Part shown: positions 9,273-19,600 of the stretch, piece by piece
Layout: each line of letters starts with the position of its first letter
How positions within the stretch are numbered: the first letter of the stretch is position 1
NCBI GenBank assembly: GCA_020740775.1
Contig: JAHEWK010000029.1
Location: forward strand, 186,001-250,000
Direction: 5' to 3'
Length of the DNA: 64,000 nt
DNA from: Ilyonectria destructans
Lineage: Eukaryota > Ascomycota > Sordariomycetes > Hypocreales > Nectriaceae
Made by a program: the position numbers and the translations under genes
Notes under the pieces: generated by a model
Seen by the model: only the letters and a program-made list of their open reading frames with translations
The model's database searches: none
What the model was told of the DNA's origin: nothing

Positions 9273-10352
9273 ATGTCCAGTCGTCGCATCTTCGTCGTCG
9301 GCGCCACGGGCGCCCAAGGACTGCCTGTGTGCCGCGGTCTCATAAAGGACGGAGCCTACAGCCTGCGAGTCCTAACTCGCGATGCCAAGTCGAGCCGTGC
9401 ACGACAATTGGCCGATCTCGGCGACGTCGAGTTCATCGAGGGAACATTCACCAATGAGGGCGACCTGCGGAAGGGCTTTTCGGGATGTTGGGGGGCCTTC
9501 GTCAATATTGATGGTTTCAACTGCGGTGAAAAGACGGAAACCTACTGGACGATTCGCGCGTACGAGTTGGCCATTGAAACGGGTATTAAGTTCTTTGTTT
9601 TCGGTAACTTGGATTACGTCTACAAGAAGAGCGGCTACGACCCGAAGTTTCGCTGCGGCCATTACGATGGCAAGGGTCGGATGGCTGAATGGATGCTGTG
9701 CCAGAGCAGGAGCAGCGATATGGGTTTCTCTATTTTCACCACGGGGCCGTACATCGAAATGGCGGTCTCATCGAGGACAGTCATGACGCCTCGTGTCGAG
9801 GATGGAGTCGTCACTTGGAGGGTCCCTCTCGGGGATGGCGCAGTGCCACACGTCTCTCTTGACGACTGTGAGCATTACGTTCGCTGGCTTTTCGATCACC
9901 CCGAGAGGTCTGACGGAATGGACCTGGAGGTGGCCATCGACCATATCCCCTATGCCGATCTTGCTGCGGCATTCCAAAAGGTGACTGGCAAACCCGCTCA
10001 GTATATCGACACGCCCATGTCGGTGTACTTCGACCACTGGCCTATCTCTGATGCGCCTGCTGGGTACAACGCCGACCCTAACGATCCTGCTACGATGACG
10101 ATCAGGGAGAACTTCACAGGGTTCTGGAACATGTGGACTCATTCTGGTGGAAACAAAGGGGTCATCAAGAGAGACTACGCGCTGCTGGATGAGATCCATC
10201 CGAAGAGGATTAGGACTGCAGAGGAATTTTTCCGTCGTGAGGAAGAAAGGCGTCGTTCGTTGGGACTCGAGAACCTCTTCGAGGCAATCCAGAGTGATGG
10301 CTTGAGCTCAATTCTAAAGCTGGGGGAGGACAACAGGAAGGGTAAGTTGTAA
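9273..10352 (+). CDS. NmrA-like family protein (atypical SDR)
   Basis: An uninterrupted 359-residue frame opens with a Rossmann motif, FVVGATGAQG at residues 7-16, typical of NmrA-like and isoflavone-reductase-like atypical short-chain dehydrogenases. Members bind NAD(P) and act either as redox sensors (NmrA in nitrogen repression) or as reductases in secondary metabolism. The catalytic Tyr-x-x-x-Lys of classical SDRs is not obvious, which fits NmrA-like proteins. The C-terminal third is rich in Arg/Glu. I chose the only Met before the first beta strand. The gene is isolated between repeat copy A and a pogo transposon, points toward the FAD oxidase cluster, and looks intact. Its specific role is unknown. 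Confidence 0.85.
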   Translation: MSSRRIFVVGATGAQGLPVCRGLIKDGAYSLRVLTRDAKSSRARQLADLGDVEFIEGTFTNEGDLRKGFSGCWGAFVNIDGFNCGEKTETYWTIRAYELAIETGIKFFVFGNLDYVYKKSGYDPKFRCGHYDGKGRMAEWMLCQSRSSDMGFSIFTTGPYIEMAVSSRTVMTPRVEDGVVTWRVPLGDGAVPHVSLDDCEHYVRWLFDHPERSDGMDLEVAIDHIPYADLAAAFQKVTGKPAQYIDTPMSVYFDHWPISDAPAGYNADPNDPATMTIRENFTGFWNMWTHSGGNKGVIKRDYALLDEIHPKRIRTAEEFFRREEERRRSLGLENLFEAIQSDGLSSILKLGEDNRKGKL

Positions 10353-10735
10353 TACCGGGTAACAAGTTGACCAGTCTAGTACATTATTCAAGAAGAGTAG
10401 CCCTGCAACTATCATGGCTCTTGAACCCGACCAGTGACACCCCATTTGACCTCCGCAGTAGTCATAGCTCCACCTGCCCACAACTGGCGCTGGAAGGCCA
10501 CCAAATTGACCTGCCTCAGAGCGTCAAGTGTCAACTTCGACCGCTCGGCTTCAATCTGATACAACAGCTCTTCTCCTTAGGTGACTACCACGTGTGTCGC
10601 ACGCCCATTAGGCCTTCAAAACCAGCCGCGCTGACCGTGCCTGCGAAACTTTCTGAGACTGGACCAAATTACGCACAGCACCGACTACGGAATCTGAATG
10701 TATTAACGTTAAGTCACGCATTACATCCGCCCACC

Positions 10736-10870
10736 ATGGCGTCCGCGACGCCGGACCTTTCGACTCTCACCTCCTATCGCCGACATCTTCGCCTCAACCC
10801 ACACTCTCCCCCAGATCCGCCCGATCCATCGGTCCCTTATGTACATGGGCCTAGATTGGCTGATTCATGA
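10736..10870 (+). CDS. possible small protein or orphan first exon
   Basis: An ATG in a strong context (CACCATGGC) opens a 44-codon frame, rich in Ser, Pro and Leu. It might be the first exon of a gene whose remainder has been lost, since no continuation is recognisable downstream. There is no motif. Confidence 0.2.
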   Translation: MASATPDLSTLTSYRRHLRLNPHSPPDPPDPSVPYVHGPRLADS

Positions 10871-12369
10871 AGGCGGCGGCAAACAATGGTGCAATCATCT
10901 AAAGGACCGGGATGTGAAGGCCGGAGGACGCGCCTGTCACAAGAGACGGCGTTGCAGCCGTCCTGTCCTTCGACACCTTCGCTCTGACCCGGCGCAATCT
11001 TGTCGGGGGCGTCTCCGGGCGCGACGACATCACTCGGGCTTTCTCTTACAGATGAAGAAAGACCTCTCGAGCAAGTGGGAGTCGGTTCTGAGGAGCCGGC
11101 CGTCGGGTTCATACCGGGATCATCCACCCCGATCGTCTCTGGGAGCTCCCTAGTCTGACTCGGCTGGGCTCCATTTCTTGGGCCTTCGTGTGCCCATGCT
11201 GGCAGCAGGTAGGGCACCTTGCCGCGACAAATGCATCATCCGCTGCCGTGACTAGGACTGGTCCTGGGGTGGCTGCTGGAGAGATCATGCTGCTCCAGTC
11301 CAACTGCTCGCCCCTTTTCAAGAAGAAATGAAGAAGCCTCTTGAGACCTGCTGGGAGGTTTTGGCGGGTTGGGCCCCTCGAATCGAGGGCCTTCCGGGGC
11401 ACAGCCTGAGTTGTCTGGGTCTTGGGGGGCTTCATCGTCAGAAGCAGCCGCTCGCCGCGGCCTTCCAACTTTCTTCTGCTGTCCGGCGGTGCACTCTGTG
11501 AAAAGAATTAAATCTTGACTAATGCGAAGGACTCCGGGTTAAGATGCCGACGCAAAAGAGGGGTAGCAGTCTTACACACCCAGGCCCGGGATCCATGCTG
11601 GGGAGGCCCCTGTAAATCCTCCGCGGAGGGTTTTTGAAATCAGGGCTTGCCCGGCAGAAACTACTCGAAATCGCCCGGAGTTCTCCAGGCCGAATCATTC
11701 AGTCTGCCTGCTGCGCTGTCTCGAACGGGTTCATCGACATGCCATGGCGGACATAGGGAGTTGATCGTTGCCGACTTATGGAATAAATGGCTTAAAGCGG
11801 GAATTGCCAGCAAAATTTTGTCCGACAATCTCCTGCTCGAAGAGTAAACACATGGGGTAGACCCATAGAACATGCGTTTGGGTTTAAGCTGTGTTCTGGC
11901 TTCCACCAACATGGTGTGATTAGTGATAGTCCCGGCTGGGCGAAAGAGGAAAGATATGTAATCATGCCGATGCGCGTATTCTGGACCACCCGATTTAGAG
12001 GAGCCGGAGGGTTCTACAGGCATTCTCTCTTGCATATAGATTGACTTTCGGTCTAGCGTGTCCAAGGGTGAAGAAAGCGGGGAACGATCTAATGCAGTGG
12101 TCCACCATGTAAAATAGACCTCGCCTCCCTGAGAGTGGGTCTTGACAGATTGCCGCGTGGGGTAAGAGTAAGTATGGTGTCGGGTTGCTCCTGGACCGGT
12201 GATGGTGTCCTCCTCACTGGGCCTTGGTAGCACTGCCTCATTCTAACTTATCAGAGGTAAAGGCAGCACTGGCAATCCGCGGGTCATCGGGAGAGGGCGT
12301 CACACCGCCTGCCGAGTGCAATCTAACCAAAGCAGCGTTGGCGGCATCCACATTATCGTTTTCTGCTAC
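10871..12369. other. intergenic, decayed sequence without a recognised gene
   Basis: This is about 1.5 kb of moderately GC-rich sequence with overlapping open frames on the minus strand (10837-11468 and 11661-12233). I see no domains, splice signals or signal peptides in them. I find no inverted or direct repeats. It may be remnant coding sequence eroded beyond recognition. Confidence 0.4.
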
Positions 12370-12674
12370 CCATCCAGGACCACCTAATGCATAGCCCCAC
12401 CTAATGCATCACCAAAATTTCGATCCTCCCATACAAAATCTAAATTTTCAACAACATCGCATTCGCTCTGGAATGAAGTTACTCACAAACTAAGACACGT
12501 ACTATATTGCTTTTTCCATGGAAATTTGATATCGGGTTGTTTTTTTCCCGTTCCGCGGCGTGGCTTAGTTCTCTAGCCCTTGAAAGTTTTTCATTTTCAC
12601 CTCATCTCCCCTATGCGACTACATCCACTCAAGTAGGCATATCACCGAATTTACGCAGCTGAACTCCTGCCACA

Positions 12675-14620
12675 ATGGTTCGGCATGTTTATACCGAAGA
12701 CGACGTAGCTGAGGCCATATTCGATATTACTGATAGAGGCCTATCGCAGACTGAGGCGGCCCAGAAACGTGGAGTACCTCAGTGGACCATTTCGAGACGA
12801 CTTTCCGGTCAAGCAAGCAGGAATGAACGTATCCAGGCCCACCAGCGTATTTCCAAGAGCCAAGAGGAGACTCTCGTTCGTTGGGTGCTGCAACAAGAGT
12901 CTCTGGGCTATGCTCCCTCGCACAGCCAGCTCCGCGCCTGTGCCGAGGCCATCTGATGCGAATATACCGCGGAGGTCACATAAAGTGAGGTTGTCATGTA
13001 GATGTAGAAAGATGGATGACGAGCTAAGACTACAATTGAGGACGGGAGCATAAGGTCTCCTTTCTCACGTGATGTTACATATAATGCCAGTCTTAAGCAC
13101 CAGGCCCAAGACTGGTTCTTCACGTATCACCATCCTTCAACAACAAGGCGATAACAAACCTTTGGGCAAGCACTGGACCACCAGGTTCGTCAAACGTCAC
13201 CCACAACTATCTACCAAGCTTGGAAAACGTCTGGAAGCCGCCAGATTTGACGGGTTTACTCCGAAGGCGGTCAATTGGTACTTCGATATCCGGGAGAACG
13301 AGTACGGCTGGATCAAACCTGAGAACACGGTTAACGTGGACGAGGGCGGTATAATGGCGGGTTTCGGTAAGTCTTCTACAAGTACTCTATTGGGTTTTAT
13401 AGAGTATAGCTAATTGGTTGTCCATGAGGCCTGGACAGCCTCGTAATCGGGAGCTCCGACCCGAAGAAGAAGGCGATGTTGAAAGGCGTTCAGTCGCGCA
13501 CGTGGACATCGTTTATTGAGGCTGTCACCGCAACTGGTCGCGCTTTAAAACCGGGAATTATCTTTAAAGGAAAAGAGCTACAGAAGCAGTGGTTTATTAA
13601 CGAATTCGAATTGATAGCAGACTGGCACTACATCACATCACCGAACGGCTGGACCGACAACCATATAGCTCTCGAGTGGTTGAAAGACGTCTATCTACCT
13701 CAAACGGAGCCTCGTGATGCATCGGATGCGAGACTTATTATCCTTGACGGTCACGGAAGCCATGCACAGGTGAGTCTTTTGGGGTTTTCACTGCAGAGTC
13801 TCCCGCTATAAGATCGCTGACGAGCATCCAGGATGAGTGGATGGCTATGTGTTTTCTGAACAACGTCTACTGCTGTTACCTACCAGCACATTGTTCTCAT
13901 GGTCTGCAACCGTTAGATAATGGGATTTTTAATGTCATCAAAAGTGCGTATCGGAAAGAACTCCAAAAGCTTGCTAGTTTGACCGATTCTGCGCCGGTTG
14001 ACAAAGTCAACTTTATTCGGGCATACGCGAAAGCCAGAGAGGCGGGCATGAGGAGGGAGATTATCTTATCCGGCTGGAGATTTACCGGAAATTGGCCAAT
14101 AAATCGTCGCAAAGCTCTAACACATCCGGAAATTCAACCGGATAAAGAAAAAGTGCCGGAACGGTTCAAGACGCCCAGCCCTCCTCAACTGCACTCAGAT
14201 GATACGCCGAAAACGAGCCGCCAGGTGAGAGATTTGGCCAAACACCGAAGTCGTCCGACCAGGCGGAAGTACAGTAAGATCGCAAAGGGGCTGGAAGCTT
14301 TAGAGATGAAGGTGGCCGTTCAGAATTCGCGGATTACTGGCCTGGAGGAGCAAATGGACCGGCTGCGGCGAGGGAAGAAAAGAAAGGCGGTACCGAACCC
14401 GAACCGACGATTCATGGCTCTAGCGGAGGCTCTAGCGGCTGGAGAAGCTCTTCCTGACTCAAAGGAGGCAGAAATAGAGGTGGTTGTGGATGAGGAGGTC
14501 GAGTCGGTGATTGAGGTGGGTGTCAGGTCAGAGGACGAAAGTGAGGACTTCATGGTTGTAACAAAGCACTGCCAGCGGACACGCAGCGGTCGGGAGGTCA
14601 AAAAACCACGCAGAGAGTAA
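12675..14620 (+). pseudogene. pogo/Fot1 transposase interrupted by a MITE
   Basis: The exons read 12675-12953, then after the inserted element 13135-13366, 13429-13769 and 13832-14620. Residues 1-60 hold a psq-type helix-turn-helix (LSQTEAAQKRGVPQWTISR). WTTRFVKRHPQLSTKLGKR is the second, CENP-B-like DNA-binding helix set. The DDE triad lies in NVDEGGIMAG, LIILDGHGSH and GLQPLDNGIF. A basic coiled C-terminus and an acidic patch follow. Introns at 13367-13428 and 13770-13831 (62 bp each) have GTAAGT/GTGAGT donors. The 176-bp insertion at 12954 introduces an immediate TGA. Without the insertion and one duplicated target the frame is continuous, so the interruption appears to be the only lesion. 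Confidence 0.92.
12954..13129 (+). mobile_element. 176-bp MITE, copy 1, inside pogo transposase
   Basis: The element begins TGATGCGAATATACC and ends ACGTATCA, so its ends share the imperfect inverted repeat TGATRCG. A direct repeat CCATC flanks it (12949-12953 and 13130-13134). It holds an internal palindrome CAGTCTT...AAGACTG and no ORF. Copy 2 (47208-47383) has the same length and differs at a single base by eye. The family does not match any superfamily I can assign from a 5-bp duplication and these ends. Confidence 0.93.
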
Positions 14621-14778
14621 AATTTGATCAATTTTATGGAGAGTCTCTTTACTAGCTTCGATTTTTATTGACACGGTGGTCTATTGTTGTGTGCACCAAA
14701 ATTTAGATTTTGTATGGGGGGATCGAAATTTTGGTGATGCATTAGGTGGGGCTATGCATTAGGTGGTCCTGGATGGTA

Positions 14779-15125
14779 ACTTATGATTCCACCCATCCCG
14801 GTTCCAGGAGAGATCGAGTCCCTGCCAAATAACTACGTCAATCCTACTCCCCACCAAAAGACCTCCTCCTGGAAACTGACCCAACAGACATGATCTCCGA
14901 CGCCGATAAAGCTGTCACGTCACACTCTACATTGCCGCCATGATCATGGCGGACATCTCGATCTGGTTGGCATCTGACCACCTCAACCACTCACACCAGT
15001 TCATTCTGCGAGAATCTCGGCCTTGCAGACGACCTGACTGTTTGAAGTAGAACATCCAGGCAATTTGCTTCATTGTTTGTGAGATTTGATGGGTGGATTT
15101 GGACGATCGGCAGCCCTGCTCACTC
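14779..15125. other. intergenic, 3' flank of FAD oxidase gene
   Basis: This is about 350 bp between the right end of the pogo element and the stop codon of the minus-strand oxidase, presumably its 3' UTR. Nothing else is seen. Confidence 0.5.
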
Positions 15126-16938
15126 TCACGCAGGGAGCTTGAAGCCTGTCTTGCGCAGCCGCTGGAAGACCTGTCGACGGTCATACTTGGCCGAGACAGA
15201 CAGGAGGAAGGCGACGTTCTTGGCGCCGTACGTGGAGATGGGGTCCTGGTCGCCATTGGCGTAGTTGAGGAAATCCCAGTTCTTCTGGGCGCCATTCCCG
15301 TCGGCAATGCGGTTAATGGCGTCCCGGAACTCGAGGCAGAGGGGCAGGATCTGTTCCTGGGTCTCGAGAGTGTCAACGGTGAATTCGACGAGCCACATGA
15401 TGCCGGGGCCGTCGGCGACGATGTCCTCGAGGCCGAGGACGTTGCCGCCCTTGGCGATGCTGTGGTCGACGATGGAGCGGGTCACGGGCTGGAACTGGAC
15501 ATGGAGCACAAAATCGGAGTCCGGGGCGGCCTCCTTCATCTTCTCAACATACTCGATCTGGGCCTGGTTGATGAGGTCCATGACGCGGCGGTTGTGAGCG
15601 GTCATGCCGACCAACCAGGTAGTGCTGGTCAGGAAGTTAGCTTCGGAGTCACTAAGATGACAAAGGATTCCTCACTATTCGCCGAGTGCGGCGGGACCGG
15701 TAGACTCGACGACAAGGTTGGAGACAAGGTCGACGCGAGAGACGCTGAAAATGGGCTCAATGGACATGTATTCGTCAAAGGCGGCAGCCTCGGGGTTGGA
15801 GTCAATGTTGCTTAGGACAGCGACGAGGTTGAAGCCGTCAGCGTTGTAGATGTAGGAGACCATGTTCTGGCTGGCATCATCTTCGGACTGGTTATTGACA
15901 AAGTTGAAGTAGGCATCAAACACCTCGTTCTTCTGGGTCGTGTTGTAGACTTGCCGGGCGGCCCACATCGTGTTGGACTCGACAACGTCTATAGATGTTC
16001 GTCAGTACTCCAAGGCAGACTTGGTCCAGAACTGGGGTTTTCCAACTTACACTGGTCGACCCTGGTAATGAAACCAAAGTTGCCCGAACCGCCCTTCAGC
16101 GACCTGAAGAGATCTGAGTTCTTTTTGGCGTTGGCGTTGATGATGGAGCCGTCTCCGAGGACTACCTCGAAGTTGGCGACGGAATCGCAGGCAAAGCCCT
16201 CACGGGACGAGTAAAAGGAGTACTGTGTCATCGTGTTAGATAATGTTGTGTATATTTCAGATAGCAGGTATGACTTGCACCGCCGCCGGTGATGAAGCCA
16301 CCAACACCGACAACCGAGACACGCCCGCCAACAGCAGTGACGCCGTAAGGGTCAAGCGAGGAGAGAACATGTCCCCAGGTGGATCCAGGCTGTATCTTGG
16401 CGATCTTGGCCTCGTCGTCGTAGGTAGTGGTGTTCATGTAACCTGCGGTGTCAGAACATGCCCATTTCAGCAAGAAGTAGTAGATGGATTTTGGGCGACA
16501 TACCAAAGTCAACAGTGACACCGTCAGTGATGCTGTTGGCACCGGCCCAGGCAGAGTGGGCGCCGCTGCGCATGCCGAAGGGACAGTCATTCTTGGTGAG
16601 AACCTTGACAATGGAAGAGACATCTGAAGCGCTCTCCGGTAGGACCATGCACCAGGGGGCAAGGGCGGAGTTGGCTGAGAAGTAAGAGGCCAGGCGCGCA
16701 TCGTAGACCGCGCTGTCCTTGGAGAAAACCTTGCCTCGAAGGCCATACGACGTGGCGAGGGCGTTGCACTGCATATGAAGAGGTCTTGAGGTCAGTGGCA
16801 CAAAGAACGCGTCAATACATTTGGTCAAGAGAAGGGAGAACACACGCATGTGACGCTAGGTGAGTGGTGACCCAGGGAGGCGGCTGAGGCACCTTCCGAG
16901 AGCAGGACCAGGACCACTGCGGCATTGGGGGCCTTCAT
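15126..16938 (-). CDS. secreted FAD-linked oxidase, berberine-bridge-enzyme (BBE) type
   Basis: Six exons on the minus strand (16938-16846, 16768-16504, 16442-16279, 16222-16051, 15988-15676, 15624-15126) total 1506 nt, 501 residues. A signal peptide (about residues 1-19) precedes a PCMH-type FAD domain. FGMRSGAHSAWAGANS holds the His (about residue 102) expected to bind FAD covalently. Then come VGVGGFITGGG, SSREGFACDSVANFEVVL and LKGGSGNFGFITRVD. The C-terminal BBE block is NYANGDQDPISTYG. Such enzymes oxidise alcohols, sugars or alkaloid-like substrates and reduce O2. Introns are 51-77 bp; the third (16278-16223) is a GC-AG intron with a CTAAC branch point. It is divergently paired with the hydrolase at 17843. 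The exon chain is phase-consistent, so it looks intact. The first intron boundary is the least certain. Confidence 0.9.
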
Positions 16939-17842
16939 TGTTGATTGTTGATGGGATGGTAGCACGTGGGAAGGATGTTGAACGAGTGATGGAACCCGGG
17001 AGTGACAGACTTCGAGGGAGTACAGACTTCGAGAGAGTACAGACTTCGAGGCAGACGATCGAATCCTAGGTTCGTGAGGGTGGGTGACTTGACGAGGATA
17101 TGTGCTCTTTGAATCGTCTGGTCAGGTTCCCTTGCAGATTGGGATGGTAATCCCTCCGCGGAGCCTTTATGCCTTCAACGAGCCAACGACGATACTGACC
17201 GGAAGCGCCGGCATCCCAGGCCCTCGCCACCCGAGGCGTTGGCCGCGCACGGGAGTTGCCTCGTGTGCCTCAAAGCCTTGGTCATTGTATGTAGGGACAG
17301 CCTTTGAAGGGATCATGAAGGCTGCCACGCCCCTGGCCAAGCCGATGCAAGAAGAGCGACAGCACAGGGTTTGGCTCTGGCTTGGTGCGGAAAAATCCGA
17401 GAGAAGTCGTATGTTGGCTAAGCCCAGGCGCTAGCGTCGGATAGTGCAACAATTCAATCTAACCTAAATTTAATACTGTCGTCAAGGCAGAGATGACGGA
17501 CCCTAGTCATGAACTACCAAGTACTGTAACAATGCAATTTCCAGAGTCGGACGTGACATCGCCCGTCGGCATGATTATTTCATCATACAAATGTCGCCGC
17601 ACCGGCAGATGGCGAGGCCAGACTCGGCATTAAGTTTGTGTCGATGTACACCTCAACTCCGCTCTTACAAAGCCTCCTCGGAAGCTTCTCGGGCTGGTGG
17701 TTCAGATTCGCCATGTTTCCTTGTGGGCATTTGTCACTACATCGTCCCCGAGCTTATATACCCCGTGGGGATCACCACTGAGAGCAAACGCCTCAGTTTC
17801 ATCAGCATCACGATCACAATAGCCGACACAATCCAACCCAAC
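16939..17842. promoter_or_regulatory. shared intergenic promoter region of the oxidase/hydrolase pair
   Basis: The 904 bp between two divergent start codons must hold both promoters. At 17001-17051 lie three tandem copies of a ~17-bp unit with core CAGACTTCGAG, which could be regulator sites. A GTCGGCATGATT word occurs near 17565. Only the hydrolase side has a clear TATA box. Co-regulation is inferred from the arrangement only. Confidence 0.5.
17755..17760 (+). promoter_or_regulatory. TATA box of the alpha/beta hydrolase gene
   Basis: TATATA in the context CTTATATACC lies about 85 bp upstream of the ATG at 17843, a normal position for a fungal core promoter. Confidence 0.5.
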
Positions 17843-18857
17843 ATGAGACTGTACAGCGCCCTACTTGCTGCCGCTACGGCATCTGTCATGGCCGCAGGCC
17901 CGTACGTATTGATAAGACTCTATTGTGTTTTGGAAGTCATGCTAAACAGTACATGGTAGCTGGGGCAAGGGGCCTGTAACTCCGGGGTTACCCCTCGTTG
18001 ATCCTCCGCAGCCGCTTGCTCAAACCGTTCGAACGAAATATGTCAACTTGAATGGCACCAAACTGGCCTACCGGCGGTTTGGTAAGCCAATCGGCAACCC
18101 AATCATCTACTTCACCCACTTCCGAGGTGACATGGACACCACTGATCCCTTGTTGTTCAACTACATCGCCCAGTATCGCGAGGTCATCTTGTTCGACAAC
18201 GCCGGCGTCGGCCACAGCGAGGGTATCGTCCAAAACTCTGTCGAGGGCATGGGTGACACCGCCGTTGCCCTTATCCAGGCTCTCAATGTCTCGAAAGTAG
18301 TTCCTCTCGGCTTCTCACTAGGCGGCCAAATCGCCCAGTATGTGTCATGGCAATACCCAAAGTTGGTCGAAAAGGCAGTCTTCTCTGGTACGATACCGGG
18401 TCCCGGCCCCGGCACGGCCACACCTGACCCTGCGGTTCTCGAAGCCGCTGCGCAGCCCCACGAGCCTACCGTGGAGGACTTTCTTTTCCTCTTCTTTTCC
18501 CCGACGGAGACAAGCCAAGCTGCCGGCCGCGCTTGGTTCCAACGGAGACCTGATCGTCGCGTCAAGGATGAAACACAAAGCACCCCCCTGGCAGAAGCCG
18601 GCATCACAGCGCAAGTCACGGCGATCAACACCTTTGCCAGCAGCCCAGACAACTTTGCGCGGCTACAGGATATCAAGGTTCCCGTCTTGGTCACCAGCGG
18701 ACATACCGACATTATGCTTGTCACCGTCAACAGCTTTGTCTTGCAGCAACAGTTGCCTTATGCCTACCTGAATATTTACCCCGACTCAGGTCATGGCCAT
18801 CTTTTCCAGTTCCCCAAGGCATACGCCGAGGCGTTGAGAGACTTCCTGAATGGTTGA
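17843..18857 (+). CDS. secreted alpha/beta hydrolase
   Basis: Two exons, 17843-17901 and 17960-18857, code for 318 residues. Exon 1 encodes most of a signal peptide (MRLYSALLAAATASVMAAG). The 58-bp intron runs from GTACGT to GTAG with a GCTAAAC branch-like site. The core shows FTHFRGD (oxyanion-loop region), LFDNAGVGHSEG, the nucleophile elbow PLGFSLGG with Ser at about residue 139, TSGHTDIM near the expected acid position, and the catalytic His in PDSGHGHLFQ. This matches bacterial-type alpha/beta hydrolases, with an added secretion signal. It would hydrolyse an ester, lactone or C-C bond outside the cell. Its divergent pairing with a secreted BBE-type oxidase suggests a common substrate. 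It is intact by eye. Confidence 0.88.
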
Positions 18858-19023
18858 AGCTGATCTGGGAAGTCCATCGTTCGTCGAGGTTATAGGCCGC
18901 GGAAGCCTCTACACGAAGCCTGTGCCTCGCTGAATGCCCTCCAACTCGATGCGTCAGTTAGATCATGCACACCTGTTGTATATATCTTGATAACTAAATG
19001 ATTTCTATTTCTAATTTTCTTCC

Positions 19024-19600
19024 GTGGATGTCCCACTTCTACTACAACCCCCCCTCCAGCGAGCGGCGACGGCGACTCCCGCCATCCCACGGAGCTCGCC
19101 TCCTTCAGTAACGTCAGCGTCTCCTCAAGAATGCTCCATCTCCTTGGATGACACACAAATAACTAACCTGCAGACGAGAGTCATGCCAGGATTGAAGTTC
19201 TCTGTTAAATTCCCTGTACGCGTCCACTCAATCCTGAACTCGATGGCTTGGAGTCGACTTTGGGGTCGCACCGAAGTTCATACGCGATGGATTTGAGTAA
19301 AGCTATCAGAAAGAAATGGCACACGATTAGATGGTATTCCTGGTCATTCGCCTTTTGCTCTGGGCTATTGTCGGCGATGCAACATTTTCACCGTCGGTCA
19401 TGCCGATAAAAGCAACGTCGAAGCACGCAGCGAGACAGACCAGACATGGCTCGTCCTAAGTACACGTCGTCCATCTAGTTGATCACTAATGAACCCTAAA
19501 TTTAATAATGCGCCTGGCCGCCAGGGAGCGTCGGCAATTATTCTCTGGGCACATTGAGGAGCGGATGATTTTAGCAGCAAAGCCTCCGGTTATCTCCCGT
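19024..19600 (+). repeat. dispersed repeat, copy B
   Basis: This is the partner of the repeat at 8470-8955 in opposite orientation. It preserves the order AATGCTCCATCTC, CCAGGATTGAAGT, TCGATGGCTTGGAGTCGAC, AACATTTTCACCGTCGG, CCTAAATTTAA, GAGGAGCGGATG and AAGCCTCCGGT. Extra bases near 19520-19560 are absent from copy A. There are no obvious TIRs or target duplications. Confidence 0.75.

Larger units (their letters stand above)
12370..14776 (+). mobile_element. Fot1/pogo-type DNA transposon
   Basis: The element is about 2.4 kb, including a later 176-bp insertion. Its inverted ends are nearly perfect over about 79 bp (one difference by eye). They begin CCATCCAGGACCACC and contain the word CACCTAATGCAT twice, then CACCAAAATTTCGATCC. 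A TA lies immediately outside the right end; on the left, TA is separated from the end by one extra C (12367-12369). It encodes one transposase with two introns. The near-identical TIRs indicate recent activity, while the coding region is now interrupted. Confidence 0.93.

Noticed and set aside
10837..11468. Two overlapping minus-strand ORFs with CPTCC-like Cys
   Set aside because: No complete zinc motif and no continuation; not supported as a gene.
11661..12233. 190-codon minus-strand ORF
   Set aside because: No domain, splice support or codon pattern; likely chance in a moderately GC-rich intergenic stretch.
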